Shown: positions 54,143 to 62,105 of the stretch, piece by piece
How the letters are laid out: each line of letters starts with the position of its first letter
Position numbering within the stretch: position 1 is the first letter of the stretch
Assembly (NCBI GenBank): GCA_002707155.1
Contig: PAME01000014.1
Coordinates: 1-64,000 of the forward strand
DNA length: 64,000 nt
Direction of reading: 5' to 3'
From: Crocinitomicaceae bacterium
Lineage (GTDB): Bacteria; Bacteroidota; Bacteroidia; Flavobacteriales_G; Salibacteraceae
Made by a program: the position numbers and the translations under genes
Notes under the pieces: generated by a model
The model's input: the letters and a program-made list of their open reading frames with translations, nothing else
What the model was told of the DNA's origin: nothing
Databases searched by the model: none

Positions 54143-54697
54143 TTAAATGCCATTTTTTTTCTCAAACATTTCAATCAATTCTTCATCTGAAAGTGTGAGT
54201 GTTTTTATAGCAACGCGCGCATCCTGCGCCAAAACATGTTCAGGGTGCTTGTCTATTACTTCTTGGTATTTTGCTTCCGCAATTCCTAAGTTCCCCATAT
54301 GATTGTGATAAATAAAAGCAATCAAATATTTAGTTTCTACCAGCTTGTCATGTGCTGGAAAACTTCTATTCAACTGCTCAAAAATTTCGATACTCTTTAC
54401 AAACTGTCCAACACCCATCCGCAATTCACCAGATTTGAACATAAATTCAGAGGAAATACTATCCTTCAAATTATTCAGCGCGTATGAAAAATATAATTTG
54501 GAGAGTTTAGTCGCTTTAATTGTATCCAAAATGCCACTTTGAACGGCCATCATAGATTTCTCCATGGCCATTATTTCATCAAAAGCCTCTTGTTTAATTT
54601 CCTCGGCCGAAAGTTGTTTAGGCTTTGAGGGTTCTTCCGTGTTACAAGCAGCAACTGTCAAAGAAATTACTACTAAAAAAAATATTCTTTTCATCAT
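54143..54697 (-). CDS. TPR-like lipoprotein
   Basis: This 184-residue protein starts MMKRIFFLVVISLTVAAC, a lipobox with Cys18. The mature part is helical: the segment KFLIAF-type helices with YLIAFIYHNHMGNLGIAEAK resemble tetratricopeptide repeats (about 115-160), similar to outer-membrane assembly or periplasmic TPR proteins. It overlaps the def stop by four bases (ATGA), so it belongs to the ruvX-def unit. The partner is unknown. Confidence 0.75.
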   Translation of the reverse strand: MMKRIFFLVVISLTVAACNTEEPSKPKQLSAEEIKQEAFDEIMAMEKSMMAVQSGILDTIKATKLSKLYFSYALNNLKDSISSEFMFKSGELRMGVGQFVKSIEIFEQLNRSFPAHDKLVETKYLIAFIYHNHMGNLGIAEAKYQEVIDKHPEHVLAQDARVAIKTLTLSDEELIEMFEKKNGI

Positions 54698-55284
54698 TTT
54701 ACAAATCTCATTTTATAACCCGGCTCAATATTACCTTTCTTAATGTTCAACAGCTTCCTTTGCAGCAACCTTTTTTTAATCGGGCTAATTTTATCTGTGA
54801 ACAGCACACCTTCAATGTGATCGTATTCGTGCTGAATAACCCTCGCAGCAAAGCCATCGTAAGTTTCTTCTTTTAATTCCCAATTTTCATCAAAGTATTC
54901 TATCGTTACATTTTCTTGCCGACTTACATCTGCACGAATTTCTGGAATACTTAAACAACCTTCCTCAAATGCCCAGTCATCGCCAGTTTCTTCAATAATA
55001 ATTGGGTTGATGAAAACCTTCTTAAAATCCTTAAGATTTTCATATTCTTTGCGCTCTTCTGGATCTTTAGAGTTTTTGTAATCATCGGCATACCGGGTTG
55101 CATCGACAATAAATATTCGGATATTCATCCCAACTTGAGGGGCCGCAAGCCCAACTCCATTTGCGCCGTACATGGTTTCAAACATATCCTTTATTACTTG
55201 CTTTACAGCAGGATCTTTCTCTTCTAAATCCTCACATTCTTTTCTAAGAACCGGGTGTCCGTAGGCATAAATGGGCAATTTCAT
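54694..55284 (-). CDS. def: Peptide deformylase
   Basis: Def removes the formyl group from new proteins and needs a metal ion. All three family motifs are present in this 196-residue protein: GVGLAAPQVG (motif 1, about 44-53), EEGCLSIPE with the metal-binding Cys (motif 2) and QHEYDHIEG with both metal-binding His residues (motif 3). Length is slightly above the E. coli enzyme, as usual in this phylum. It overlaps ruvX by four bases upstream and the TPR lipoprotein by four downstream. Confidence 0.97.
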   Translation of the reverse strand: MKLPIYAYGHPVLRKECEDLEEKDPAVKQVIKDMFETMYGANGVGLAAPQVGMNIRIFIVDATRYADDYKNSKDPEERKEYENLKDFKKVFINPIIIEETGDDWAFEEGCLSIPEIRADVSRQENVTIEYFDENWELKEETYDGFAARVIQHEYDHIEGVLFTDKISPIKKRLLQRKLLNIKKGNIEPGYKMRFVK

Positions 55285-55700
55285 ATTGTATTTTTTGCAG
55301 ATAAATAAGATTGTAAAATTATAGTAGCACTTACTTCGTCAAGCAGCTCTTTTTTTCGCCTGTCTTTTTTCTTTACTCCACCAGTAATCAAACTGTCCAT
55401 TGCTAGACTCGAAGTAAAACGTTCATCAACCCTCTTAACAGGAAGGTCGGGCAGTAGCTTTCTTACTTTGCTTAAAAAAGATTGAATGTCTTTTTCAATT
55501 TCGTTGTATTCGTTATTCCAACGCCTTGATTCGCCAACCACGAGGGTTTCTAATTCTTCTTTTTGGGAGTAATCCAAGATAAATTGGGGGGCTTCTGAGG
55601 CAGAAATAGTTGTTAAACCAGTGGCAATAATTTGCAAAGCATCTGTAACCGCTATTCCAACGCGTTTCGTCCCATAATCTATTGCCATTACTCTTGCCAT
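55281..55700 (-). CDS. ruvX: RuvX/YqgF Holliday junction resolvase-like protein
   Basis: The 139-residue protein has the RNase H-like opening MAIDYGTKRVGIAVTD and the later segments VVGESRRWN and VDERFTSSLA, standard for the YqgF/RuvX family. Members trim rRNA 5' ends and may resolve Holliday junctions; D7 in the opening motif and the acidic D in VDER are metal ligands. A Met four codons after the annotated start is a possible alternative start. The gene begins the ruvX-def-TPR unit. Confidence 0.94.
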   Translation of the reverse strand: MARVMAIDYGTKRVGIAVTDALQIIATGLTTISASEAPQFILDYSQKEELETLVVGESRRWNNEYNEIEKDIQSFLSKVRKLLPDLPVKRVDERFTSSLAMDSLITGGVKKKDRRKKELLDEVSATIILQSYLSAKNTI

Positions 55701-55711
55701 AATTTACTTTG

Positions 55712-55719
55712 CAAAGATA
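55712..55719 (-). promoter_or_regulatory. -7 promoter box for ruvX-def unit
   Basis: Reverse strand reads TATCTTTG, a perfect TAnnTTTG, ending 11 bases before the ruvX ATG. It predicts a very short leader. Confidence 0.55.
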
Positions 55720-55763
55720 TATAGTAAACTTAAGATTACTATTCGAATATGAGCTTCAAATCC

Positions 55764-55771
55764 TACTTTTG
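55764..55771 (+). promoter_or_regulatory. -7 promoter box for dapD unit
   Basis: TACTTTTG is a perfect TAnnTTTG ending 18 bp before the dapD ATG. It is divergent from the ruvX box, 44 bp away. Confidence 0.6.
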
Positions 55772-55789
55772 CCAAAACAATTAGCAACA

Positions 55790-56599
55790 ATGCGAGAAAA
55801 AATAGAATCTGCTTGGGAAAACCGAGAATTACTGCAAAATTCAGAATATCAAGAAGCTGTTAGAACGGTAGTTGCGCAGCTTGACGAAGGCGAGTTAAGA
55901 GTTGCTGAACCAAAATCTGATGGCAGCTGGCAGGTAAACGAATGGGTTAAAAAAGCAGTGGTAATGTATTTTCCAATTCAAAAAATGGAAACGATTGAAG
56001 TTGGCCCGTTTGAATTTCACGATAAAATTGCCCTAAAAACCAATTACAAAGAAAAAGGTGTACGCGTTGTACCTCATGCAATTGCACGTTATGGTTCTTA
56101 TGTAGCTTCTGGTGTCATTATGATGCCATCTTACATCAATATTGGCGCTTATGTCGATTCTGGAACCATGGTAGATACTTGGGCAACAGTTGGTTCTTGT
56201 GCTCAAATAGGCAAAAATGTGCACCTAAGTGGTGGTGTTGGAATTGGTGGTGTTTTAGAACCCTTACAAGCCGCTCCAGTAGTGATTGAAGACAATGCAT
56301 TCATTGGCTCAAGATGTATCGTAGTAGAAGGTGTTCGTGTAGAATCGGAAGCAGTATTGGGTGCAAATGTTGTTTTGACTGCAAGCACAAAAATTATTGA
56401 TGTGAGCGGTAATGAACCAATAATTTACACAGGTCGTGTACCAGCTGGTTCAGTTGTAATTCCAGGTACGATACCAAAGAAATTTAATGCTGGGGAATAT
56501 CAAGTTCCATGTGCATTAATCATTGGAAAAAGAAAAGAAAGCACTGATAAAAAAACATCTTTAAACAATGCGTTAAGAGAATACGACGTCGCGGTATAA
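55790..56599 (+). CDS. dapD: Tetrahydrodipicolinate N-succinyltransferase
   Basis: DapD moves a succinyl group to tetrahydrodipicolinate in the diaminopimelate/lysine pathway that also feeds peptidoglycan. I chose ATG 55790 (MREKIESAWENRELL), 269 residues, since the promoter box lies only 18 bp upstream and the frame upstream overlaps it. The left-handed beta-helix of hexapeptide repeats runs from about residue 100 to 220 (ARYGSYVASGVIMMPS, VGSCAQIGKNVHLSGG, VGIGGVLEPLQAAPV, GSRCIVVEGV). Normal length. The next gene starts directly at its stop. Confidence 0.96.
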   Translation: MREKIESAWENRELLQNSEYQEAVRTVVAQLDEGELRVAEPKSDGSWQVNEWVKKAVVMYFPIQKMETIEVGPFEFHDKIALKTNYKEKGVRVVPHAIARYGSYVASGVIMMPSYINIGAYVDSGTMVDTWATVGSCAQIGKNVHLSGGVGIGGVLEPLQAAPVVIEDNAFIGSRCIVVEGVRVESEAVLGANVVLTASTKIIDVSGNEPIIYTGRVPAGSVVIPGTIPKKFNAGEYQVPCALIIGKRKESTDKKTSLNNALREYDVAV

Positions 56600-57709
56600 A
56601 TGAATCTAGGATTTGATGCAAAACGGGCATTTCACAATGCAAGCGGTCTAGGGAATTACAGTCGGTTCGTTATACGAACCTTAGCTGATAATTTCCCTGA
56701 GTCTTCTTACCTGTTGTTTAATCCAAAAGCCAGCGATAAATGGGAATTGAACACGAACGAATCAATTCAAGAAGTATTGCCGCCAAAAAACACCTGGGGC
56801 TCCTATTGGCGTTCTTTTCAAGGGAATAAAAAAGTAAACGAATTCAAGCTGGATGTTTACCACGGATTGAGCAACGAACTTCCATTTGGAATAAACTCCA
56901 GCAAGGTGAATAAGGTAGTCACTATTCACGATTTAATTTTCAAAAGATATCCTGAGCTGTACCAAGCTGCCGATCGCCTGATTTACGACAAGAAATTTAA
57001 ACATGCCGTTAATGCAGCGGATACTGTTGTTGCGATAAGTAAAACTACCAAGCTAGATATTATCAATTTCTATGGTATTCCAGAAGAAAAAATCAAGGTG
57101 GTTTATCAAGGTTGCAACCCTTTATTTTATCAAAAATCAACGGAAGAAAGTCTGCGGCAAACACAAGAAAAATTCAAACTACCCGCAAACTTTATTATTT
57201 GTGTTGGAACAATTGAAGCGCGTAAAAATGGCTTACAAATTCTTAAAGCAATTGAGCATTCAAACCTAGATATTCCAATAGTATTTGTTGGTAAAACAAC
57301 TAAATATAAAGAACGACTACTTGCCGAAATTGGAACTACTGAAAAGTCAAAAAACAAAGTCATTTTTATTGAAAGCGCTAATAATGAGGAAGTCAACAAT
57401 CTTTACCAATTGGCGTCAATCAGCATTTACCCTAGCATTTTTGAAGGTTTTGGAATACCCGTTTTGGAAAGCATTGCAACTGGAACTCCGGTCATAACAA
57501 ATAAAGCAGGTTGCTTTAAAGAAGCTGGAGGTGATGCGGCTTATTATGTTGACCCAGCTAATCTTGAAGAGTTTGGGGCAGCAATTAAATTACTAACCGA
57601 AAATACCGTTGAACTTCAACGGTTAAAAGCACCCGCATTCAAGCATTTAGAAAATTTTAAAGAAGCTGAGCTAGCGCAAAAGCTTATGTCAATCTACAAA
57701 GGGGTTTAA
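56600..57709 (+). CDS. GT4-type glycosyltransferase
   Basis: The 369-residue protein is a glycosyltransferase of the GT-B fold, family 4. The acceptor half begins MNLGFDAKRAFHNASGLGNY. The donor half has the conserved FEGFGIPVLESIATGTPVIT (about 285-304) with the second Glu binding the sugar-nucleotide, and IYPSIFEGFG before it. No signal peptide, so cytoplasmic. It begins right at the dapD stop and overlaps tsaC by one base. The sugar and acceptor are unknown. Confidence 0.88.
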   Translation: MNLGFDAKRAFHNASGLGNYSRFVIRTLADNFPESSYLLFNPKASDKWELNTNESIQEVLPPKNTWGSYWRSFQGNKKVNEFKLDVYHGLSNELPFGINSSKVNKVVTIHDLIFKRYPELYQAADRLIYDKKFKHAVNAADTVVAISKTTKLDIINFYGIPEEKIKVVYQGCNPLFYQKSTEESLRQTQEKFKLPANFIICVGTIEARKNGLQILKAIEHSNLDIPIVFVGKTTKYKERLLAEIGTTEKSKNKVIFIESANNEEVNNLYQLASISIYPSIFEGFGIPVLESIATGTPVITNKAGCFKEAGGDAAYYVDPANLEEFGAAIKLLTENTVELQRLKAPAFKHLENFKEAELAQKLMSIYKGV

Positions 57710-58278
57710 TGGAACTTAAAGAAGAAATTCGTTCAACAATCACCGCGTTAAAGGAAGGAAAGGTCATCCTCTATCCTACCGACACTATTTGGGGTTTGGG
57801 CTGCGATGCAACAAATCAAAAAGCTTGCGATAAAACTGGAACCATTAAACAAAGAAATGCTTCAAAAAGCTTAGTTTGTTTGGTTAGTTCTGACGCAATG
57901 TTGAATAGAGTTATTAAGGATGTTCCTGAAATAGCTTGGGATTTATTTGATGAAGCAGTTGAACCGCTCACGTTAATTCTTCCAGACGCAAAAGGATTAG
58001 CAAAAGGTGTTGCTGCTGAAGACGGCACCGCAGCTTTTAGAATGATTAAAGAAGGGCCTTTACATCGGATTATTCATCAATTTGGAAAGCCAATTGTAAG
58101 TACCTCAGCTAATGTTTCAGGAAATGCACCTGCCCTTACATTAGAAGAAGTTGATCAAGAAATAAAAAAACAAGTTGACCATATTGTTAATCCTGAAGGA
58201 TTTCCAAAAGGAACAAAAAAGCCTTCATCGATGATTAAAGTTGGATTGGGAAGTGAAATTCAAATTATTCGACCCTAA
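57709..58278 (+). CDS. tsaC: Threonylcarbamoyl-AMP synthase (TsaC/YrdC)
   Basis: This enzyme makes threonylcarbamoyl-AMP for the t6A base of tRNAs. The 189 residues hold only the YrdC domain, without the extra Sua5 C-terminal domain. The motif YPTDTIWGLGCDATNQKA (about 22-39) is standard, as are KQRNASKSLVCLV, STSANVSG (about 130-137) and PSSMIKV. The related YciO is a less likely alternative. It overlaps both neighbours by one base (TAATG). Confidence 0.94.
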   Translation: MELKEEIRSTITALKEGKVILYPTDTIWGLGCDATNQKACDKTGTIKQRNASKSLVCLVSSDAMLNRVIKDVPEIAWDLFDEAVEPLTLILPDAKGLAKGVAAEDGTAAFRMIKEGPLHRIIHQFGKPIVSTSANVSGNAPALTLEEVDQEIKKQVDHIVNPEGFPKGTKKPSSMIKVGLGSEIQIIRP

Positions 58279-59687
58279 TGAATCTAAAACACAAACTGCA
58301 TAACCCAGTTTTTAAGGTATTGCATAAGACTGCAATTGAAACCGGAACTAAGGCATTTGTTGTTGGAGGCTTTGTTCGAGATATTCTCTTGAAAAGACCA
58401 AATAAGGATATTGACATTGTAGTTGAAGGAAATGGGATTGACTTCGCTAAAAAAGTCGCCAATAAACTAGAAAATGTCCGGGGACTCTCCGTATTCAAAA
58501 ACTTTGGAACGGCCATGATTAAATTGGACGACTACGAACTGGAGTTTGTAGGTGCAAGAAAAGAATCTTACCGAGCAGAAAGCAGAAAGCCAATCGTCGA
58601 AGATGGAAGCATAGCAGAAGATCAAGAACGACGAGATTTCACAATTAACGCCATGTCCATCAGCTTAAATGATGCTGATTTTGGGGAATTAATAGACCCT
58701 TTTGACGGACAAAAAGATGTAGTTAACGGTATTCTCAAAACACCATTGCACCCCGACCAAACCTATTCTGACGATCCTCTTAGAATGATGCGGGCTATTC
58801 GTTTTGCAAGTCAATTGCACTTCAGAATAGAAGAAGGTTCTTTCGATTCAATTAAAAAGAATCAAGAACGACTGTCTATAGTTTCTGCTGAACGCATAAA
58901 CATCGAGTTAAATAAAATAATGGAATCTCCCCAGCCGTCGGTTGGATTAGAGTTACTTTATTTAACGGGTATTATGAAGCAGGTTTTGCCCGAAGTTCAC
59001 GCACTGCAAGGCGTAGACGAAATTGATGGACAAACACACAAAGACAACTTTTACCATACCATAGAGGTAGTAGATAACGCCGCTGAAACTAGCGATAACC
59101 TATGGTTGCGTTGGGCTGCACTTTTACACGACATTGGCAAACCACCAACAAAACGGTTTGATCCAGAAATAGGCTGGACATTTCACGGCCATGAAATGAA
59201 AGGTGCGAAAATGGTTCCAGCTATTTTTAAGCGACTGAAGCTACCCATGAACGACAAAATGAAATACGTAAAAGAACTCGTTTACCTCAGTTCTAGACCC
59301 GCTGCCTTATCAAAGGATATTGTTTCGGACAGCGCCGTAAGGCGCTTGTTACATGATGCTGGAGACTACATTGATGACCTTATGCTGTTGGTAGAAGCAG
59401 ACATTACTTCAAAAAACAAAGAGCGCGTAAAACGCTATAAGAAGAACTTTAAAGAAGTTAGAGTAAAACTTAAAGAGATAGAGGAAAAAGACCAAGTTCG
59501 CAATTTCCAACCGCCAGTTAGCGGTGAGCAAATTATGGAAACATTCAACCTAAAACCTTGCAGGGAAATTGGGGTCTTAAAGGCCGCAATAAAAGAGGCT
59601 ATTTTAGAAGGTGAAATTCCTAATGAGCGTGAGGCCGCTTTTGATTTTATGTTGAAGAAAGGAAAGGAATTAGGGTTGGAACAATAA
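58278..59687 (+). CDS. cca: tRNA nucleotidyltransferase with HD domain (CCA-adding type)
   Basis: The enzyme adds or repairs the CCA end of tRNAs. The 469-residue chain has the nucleotidyltransferase core VGGFVRDILL (about 29-38), the metal pair DIDIV (about 44-48), RRDFTINAMS for the neck helix, and an HD domain with WAALLHDIGKP (about 277-287). The HD part is phosphohydrolase-like. Its start overlaps tsaC by one base, so two tRNA-modifying enzymes are co-translated. The opposite-strand DUF1853 gene ends two bases away. Confidence 0.95.
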   Translation: MNLKHKLHNPVFKVLHKTAIETGTKAFVVGGFVRDILLKRPNKDIDIVVEGNGIDFAKKVANKLENVRGLSVFKNFGTAMIKLDDYELEFVGARKESYRAESRKPIVEDGSIAEDQERRDFTINAMSISLNDADFGELIDPFDGQKDVVNGILKTPLHPDQTYSDDPLRMMRAIRFASQLHFRIEEGSFDSIKKNQERLSIVSAERINIELNKIMESPQPSVGLELLYLTGIMKQVLPEVHALQGVDEIDGQTHKDNFYHTIEVVDNAAETSDNLWLRWAALLHDIGKPPTKRFDPEIGWTFHGHEMKGAKMVPAIFKRLKLPMNDKMKYVKELVYLSSRPAALSKDIVSDSAVRRLLHDAGDYIDDLMLLVEADITSKNKERVKRYKKNFKEVRVKLKEIEEKDQVRNFQPPVSGEQIMETFNLKPCREIGVLKAAIKEAILEGEIPNEREAAFDFMLKKGKELGLEQ

Positions 59688-59689
59688 GC

Positions 59690-60547
59690 TTATTTAAACC
59701 AAGCATCAGAAATGAGCCACAGTCTAGAATGTTCCAACAGCGTATCTCCATCTCTAATCACCGAAGCTAACATCATGGGTTGTTGCTCTTGCCTAAACAC
59801 ACACAAAACCTGTGCATTGGTCAATACACTTTCTTCAGAATAACTGTTCATGCTGAGCAGGAATGGCTTTTTAAGCACCACAAAAAGCCCTTCTTCTATT
59901 CTGCTCCATTCCGATTGATACATCCAAACTCCTTTCGCTGAAAACGCATTCAGTTGCTCGTTTTTGAATTGCCCCAATTTTGCGTGATAGAAAATCATTC
60001 CTTTTAGCAATCCTCTGCTTTTTTCAACTGAAACTTCAATTTTATTGAGTGCTTCAATTCCTGCTTCGGATTGACTTAATTGAAGCTGATGGTCCTTTAG
60101 TTTTGAAATTTTATTCTGAAACACATCTTTTAATTGTGTTCCACAACAACCTTCCAACTCCAATTTCGGGTTATGACACAAGTAAAATTTAATGCTTACT
60201 TCCCAGTGCTCAAAAGTTTCAGCTTCTAGATTTTTCAGAATAAAATCGAATTCTCCTAAGGTTGTTTTGTCTTTTTGAACTTGAAGGTTCGCGACTTTAA
60301 GCACATAGTTCTCCGAAACTTCAATGTATAATCGAATCAGTGCCTCAAAATAAAATCCGAGCTTGTATGATTTTAATTCTAGTGGTCCAAGTTGAAGAAT
60401 TCTAAGCTCCTGTTCAGATGTCAGCGGCTCCAATTCTATTTCACCTAATACTTCTATATTAAGAAGACTTGGATTGTTAATTACCCAAGTAAGGTCTTGG
60501 ACAAGTTGCTTGGTTGAAATTTGAAGTGGTTGCTTTTTGCTAATCAA
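59690..60547 (-). CDS. DUF1853 family protein
   Basis: The 285-residue protein fits DUF1853: LVQDLTWVINNPSLLN near the start, LGFYFEALIRLYIEVS, and the middle EFDFILKNLEAETFEHWEVSIKFYLC which resembles a PD-(D/E)XK nuclease core (E/D...ExK-like). Whether it has nuclease activity is not known. There is no signal peptide. It is the last gene of the minus-strand run and overlaps the MORN-like gene by eight bases; its end lies two bases from convergent cca. Confidence 0.82.
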   Translation of the reverse strand: MISKKQPLQISTKQLVQDLTWVINNPSLLNIEVLGEIELEPLTSEQELRILQLGPLELKSYKLGFYFEALIRLYIEVSENYVLKVANLQVQKDKTTLGEFDFILKNLEAETFEHWEVSIKFYLCHNPKLELEGCCGTQLKDVFQNKISKLKDHQLQLSQSEAGIEALNKIEVSVEKSRGLLKGMIFYHAKLGQFKNEQLNAFSAKGVWMYQSEWSRIEEGLFVVLKKPFLLSMNSYSEESVLTNAQVLCVFRQEQQPMMLASVIRDGDTLLEHSRLWLISDAWFK

Positions 60548-61253
60548 CCGCTTTTACTTCGTTTAGTTTTCCATTAACGTAAGCTTCGGTTTTAATGTGC
60601 TTACCGGCCTTATCGTAAACTTTCCACTCATCAATTTTTCGGTAATCACCGATTAATGCAAAGAAATGAATTAGACCTTCGGCAGCCATTGTTCCATCTT
60701 CATGGTATTCTTTTTTAAAGTAGGTGTGGTCTTTTTTATTTTCAAACTTCATAGTTGTCTGCGGGTTGCCGTTTTCATAATAGGAATCCCTAAAAATCAC
60801 AAACTCAAAATTTTTATCAAACTTCTCTTCATACTCTACATTTCCGTTTTCGTAATAATCTACCCATTCCTTTACGTTACCATAACTGTATTTTACCTCA
60901 GATTTTTTTGCTCCACTTTCATAAAACACTTGCAGTTTACAGTGATTTTCATCAACAATTCCAAGTTTTCGTTCCATTTCACCGTTCGGAAAATAGTTTT
61001 TAAAACTTTGCAATTGTCCATTTACATAAAACCCTTTGTGCAGCAATGCTCCAGTGGTATAAAAATCTTCAACATAACCAGAACACGGGGCACCATCGCA
61101 TGTTCGCACAGAATCTCCATTTATAGATGCCACCATCGATTCATAGCCCTGAATTCCATAGGCAGGATCAATAGCTTTTTTGGGGTCAACTTGCCCTAAA
61201 ACTGAATAAGTAAAAAGTAAGAAAAGTATTAGATGTAATGCAGAAGTTTTCAT
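60540..61253 (-). CDS. MORN-like repeat (YwqK-type) secreted protein
   Basis: This 237-residue protein starts with a signal peptide (ALHLILFLLFTYSVLGQ, about 4-20) followed by several copies of a short YYENGN-type MORN variant (KNYFPNGEMERKLG, YYENGNVEYEEKF, YYENGNPQTTMKF, EYHEDGTMAAEG). The repeats are like those in YwqK antitoxin-like proteins, but export and context argue for a structural role outside. Disulfide bond is possible between the Cys residues of VRTCDGAPCSGY (about 50-59). The ATG overlaps the DUF4249 stop by one base. Confidence 0.8.
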   Translation of the reverse strand: MKTSALHLILFLLFTYSVLGQVDPKKAIDPAYGIQGYESMVASINGDSVRTCDGAPCSGYVEDFYTTGALLHKGFYVNGQLQSFKNYFPNGEMERKLGIVDENHCKLQVFYESGAKKSEVKYSYGNVKEWVDYYENGNVEYEEKFDKNFEFVIFRDSYYENGNPQTTMKFENKKDHTYFKKEYHEDGTMAAEGLIHFFALIGDYRKIDEWKVYDKAGKHIKTEAYVNGKLNEVKAVD

Positions 61254-62101
61254 TATTCCTTAGTTGTAAATGCAATTCTTTCAGAAGCCGCGACAAAATA
61301 TCCCAATGCTCCATTATCAAAATTACTAGAAATATTTGCAGGAGGACCATCAAAAAGCCCTCCTCTAAAAACTTGTTTGCCTAAACCATCTAAAAAATCA
61401 TAGTATCCTTTTGAAATACCAAACATTTGAACTCTAACAGTGCTGCCAGAAACTATTTCAGATGTAGGAATACGTTCAAAAATTGGCCAACCGTCAACTG
61501 GAGATCTTCCATCTACAAATTCGTCCGAAGAAAATGTCCAGTCCCTATATGTTGGACTCAAGTCTTTGTAGGCTGTATCCGGTTTTTTGACTTGGAGTTT
61601 CCACAAATAATGATCGCCTAAACCAGGGCTCTCCTGAGCCTCCATAATAACTGAAGCTAACAACTCTTCTTGACCGGATTGAAAACTAAACTCCTCCGAC
61701 TCCGTGGTACGAATAGTATCAATTTCAATGGTACTATTCATGTAGTCGTTTGCAGTATAAGTAGTACCCTCATAGTCAATTGTAAGCGAATAGTTTTTGT
61801 CAGCTTCAAAAGCCAATTCAGCTGTATAGTAATGTCCAGGAGTTTCTTCGATACACAAATAAGTGTTTGTGCCATCAGATACGACCACATTTGCGTTTTC
61901 AGCGGCAGGTGCATCTACATAAGTTTTAAAAAAGGTAGTAGTTTTTGTAATTCTAATCAAGTGCTTCTGCTTCACGTTCGTGATTAAAGCATCTACCACT
62001 ATTCGCTCTTGCTCTTCATTTAAGTCAAAATCAATATCCTTTGTGCATGATGAAGATGCAATCACAAATGCAAAGGCCGATAAAAACAGTCTAATTTTCA
62101 T
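61253..62101 (-). CDS. DUF4249 lipoprotein, TonB receptor partner
   Basis: I chose ATG 62101 (MKIRLFLSAFAFVIASSSC, lipoprotein signal, Cys19), 282 residues; the frame also runs upstream to a TTG at 62116 that would overlap the receptor. DUF4249 landmarks are ERIVVDALITNVKQKHLIRI and the later NYSLTIDYEGTTYTANDYM. Such proteins are surface lipoproteins paired with TonB-dependent receptors in Bacteroidota and may help capture ligand. The start is 4 bp after the receptor stop. Confidence 0.88.
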   Translation of the reverse strand: MKIRLFLSAFAFVIASSSCTKDIDFDLNEEQERIVVDALITNVKQKHLIRITKTTTFFKTYVDAPAAENANVVVSDGTNTYLCIEETPGHYYTAELAFEADKNYSLTIDYEGTTYTANDYMNSTIEIDTIRTTESEEFSFQSGQEELLASVIMEAQESPGLGDHYLWKLQVKKPDTAYKDLSPTYRDWTFSSDEFVDGRSPVDGWPIFERIPTSEIVSGSTVRVQMFGISKGYYDFLDGLGKQVFRGGLFDGPPANISSNFDNGALGYFVAASERIAFTTKE

Positions 62102-62105
62102 AAAT

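Noticed and set aside
60702-61199. 165-codon open frame antisense to the MORN-like gene
   Set aside because: It is opposite a strongly supported gene and its composition (Phe/Ile-rich) is the mirror of the Glu/Lys/Asn-rich repeats.
60540-61253. MORN-like gene as an antitoxin of a toxin-antitoxin pair
   Set aside because: It carries a signal peptide and no toxin gene lies beside it; the YwqK label reflects repeat similarity only.
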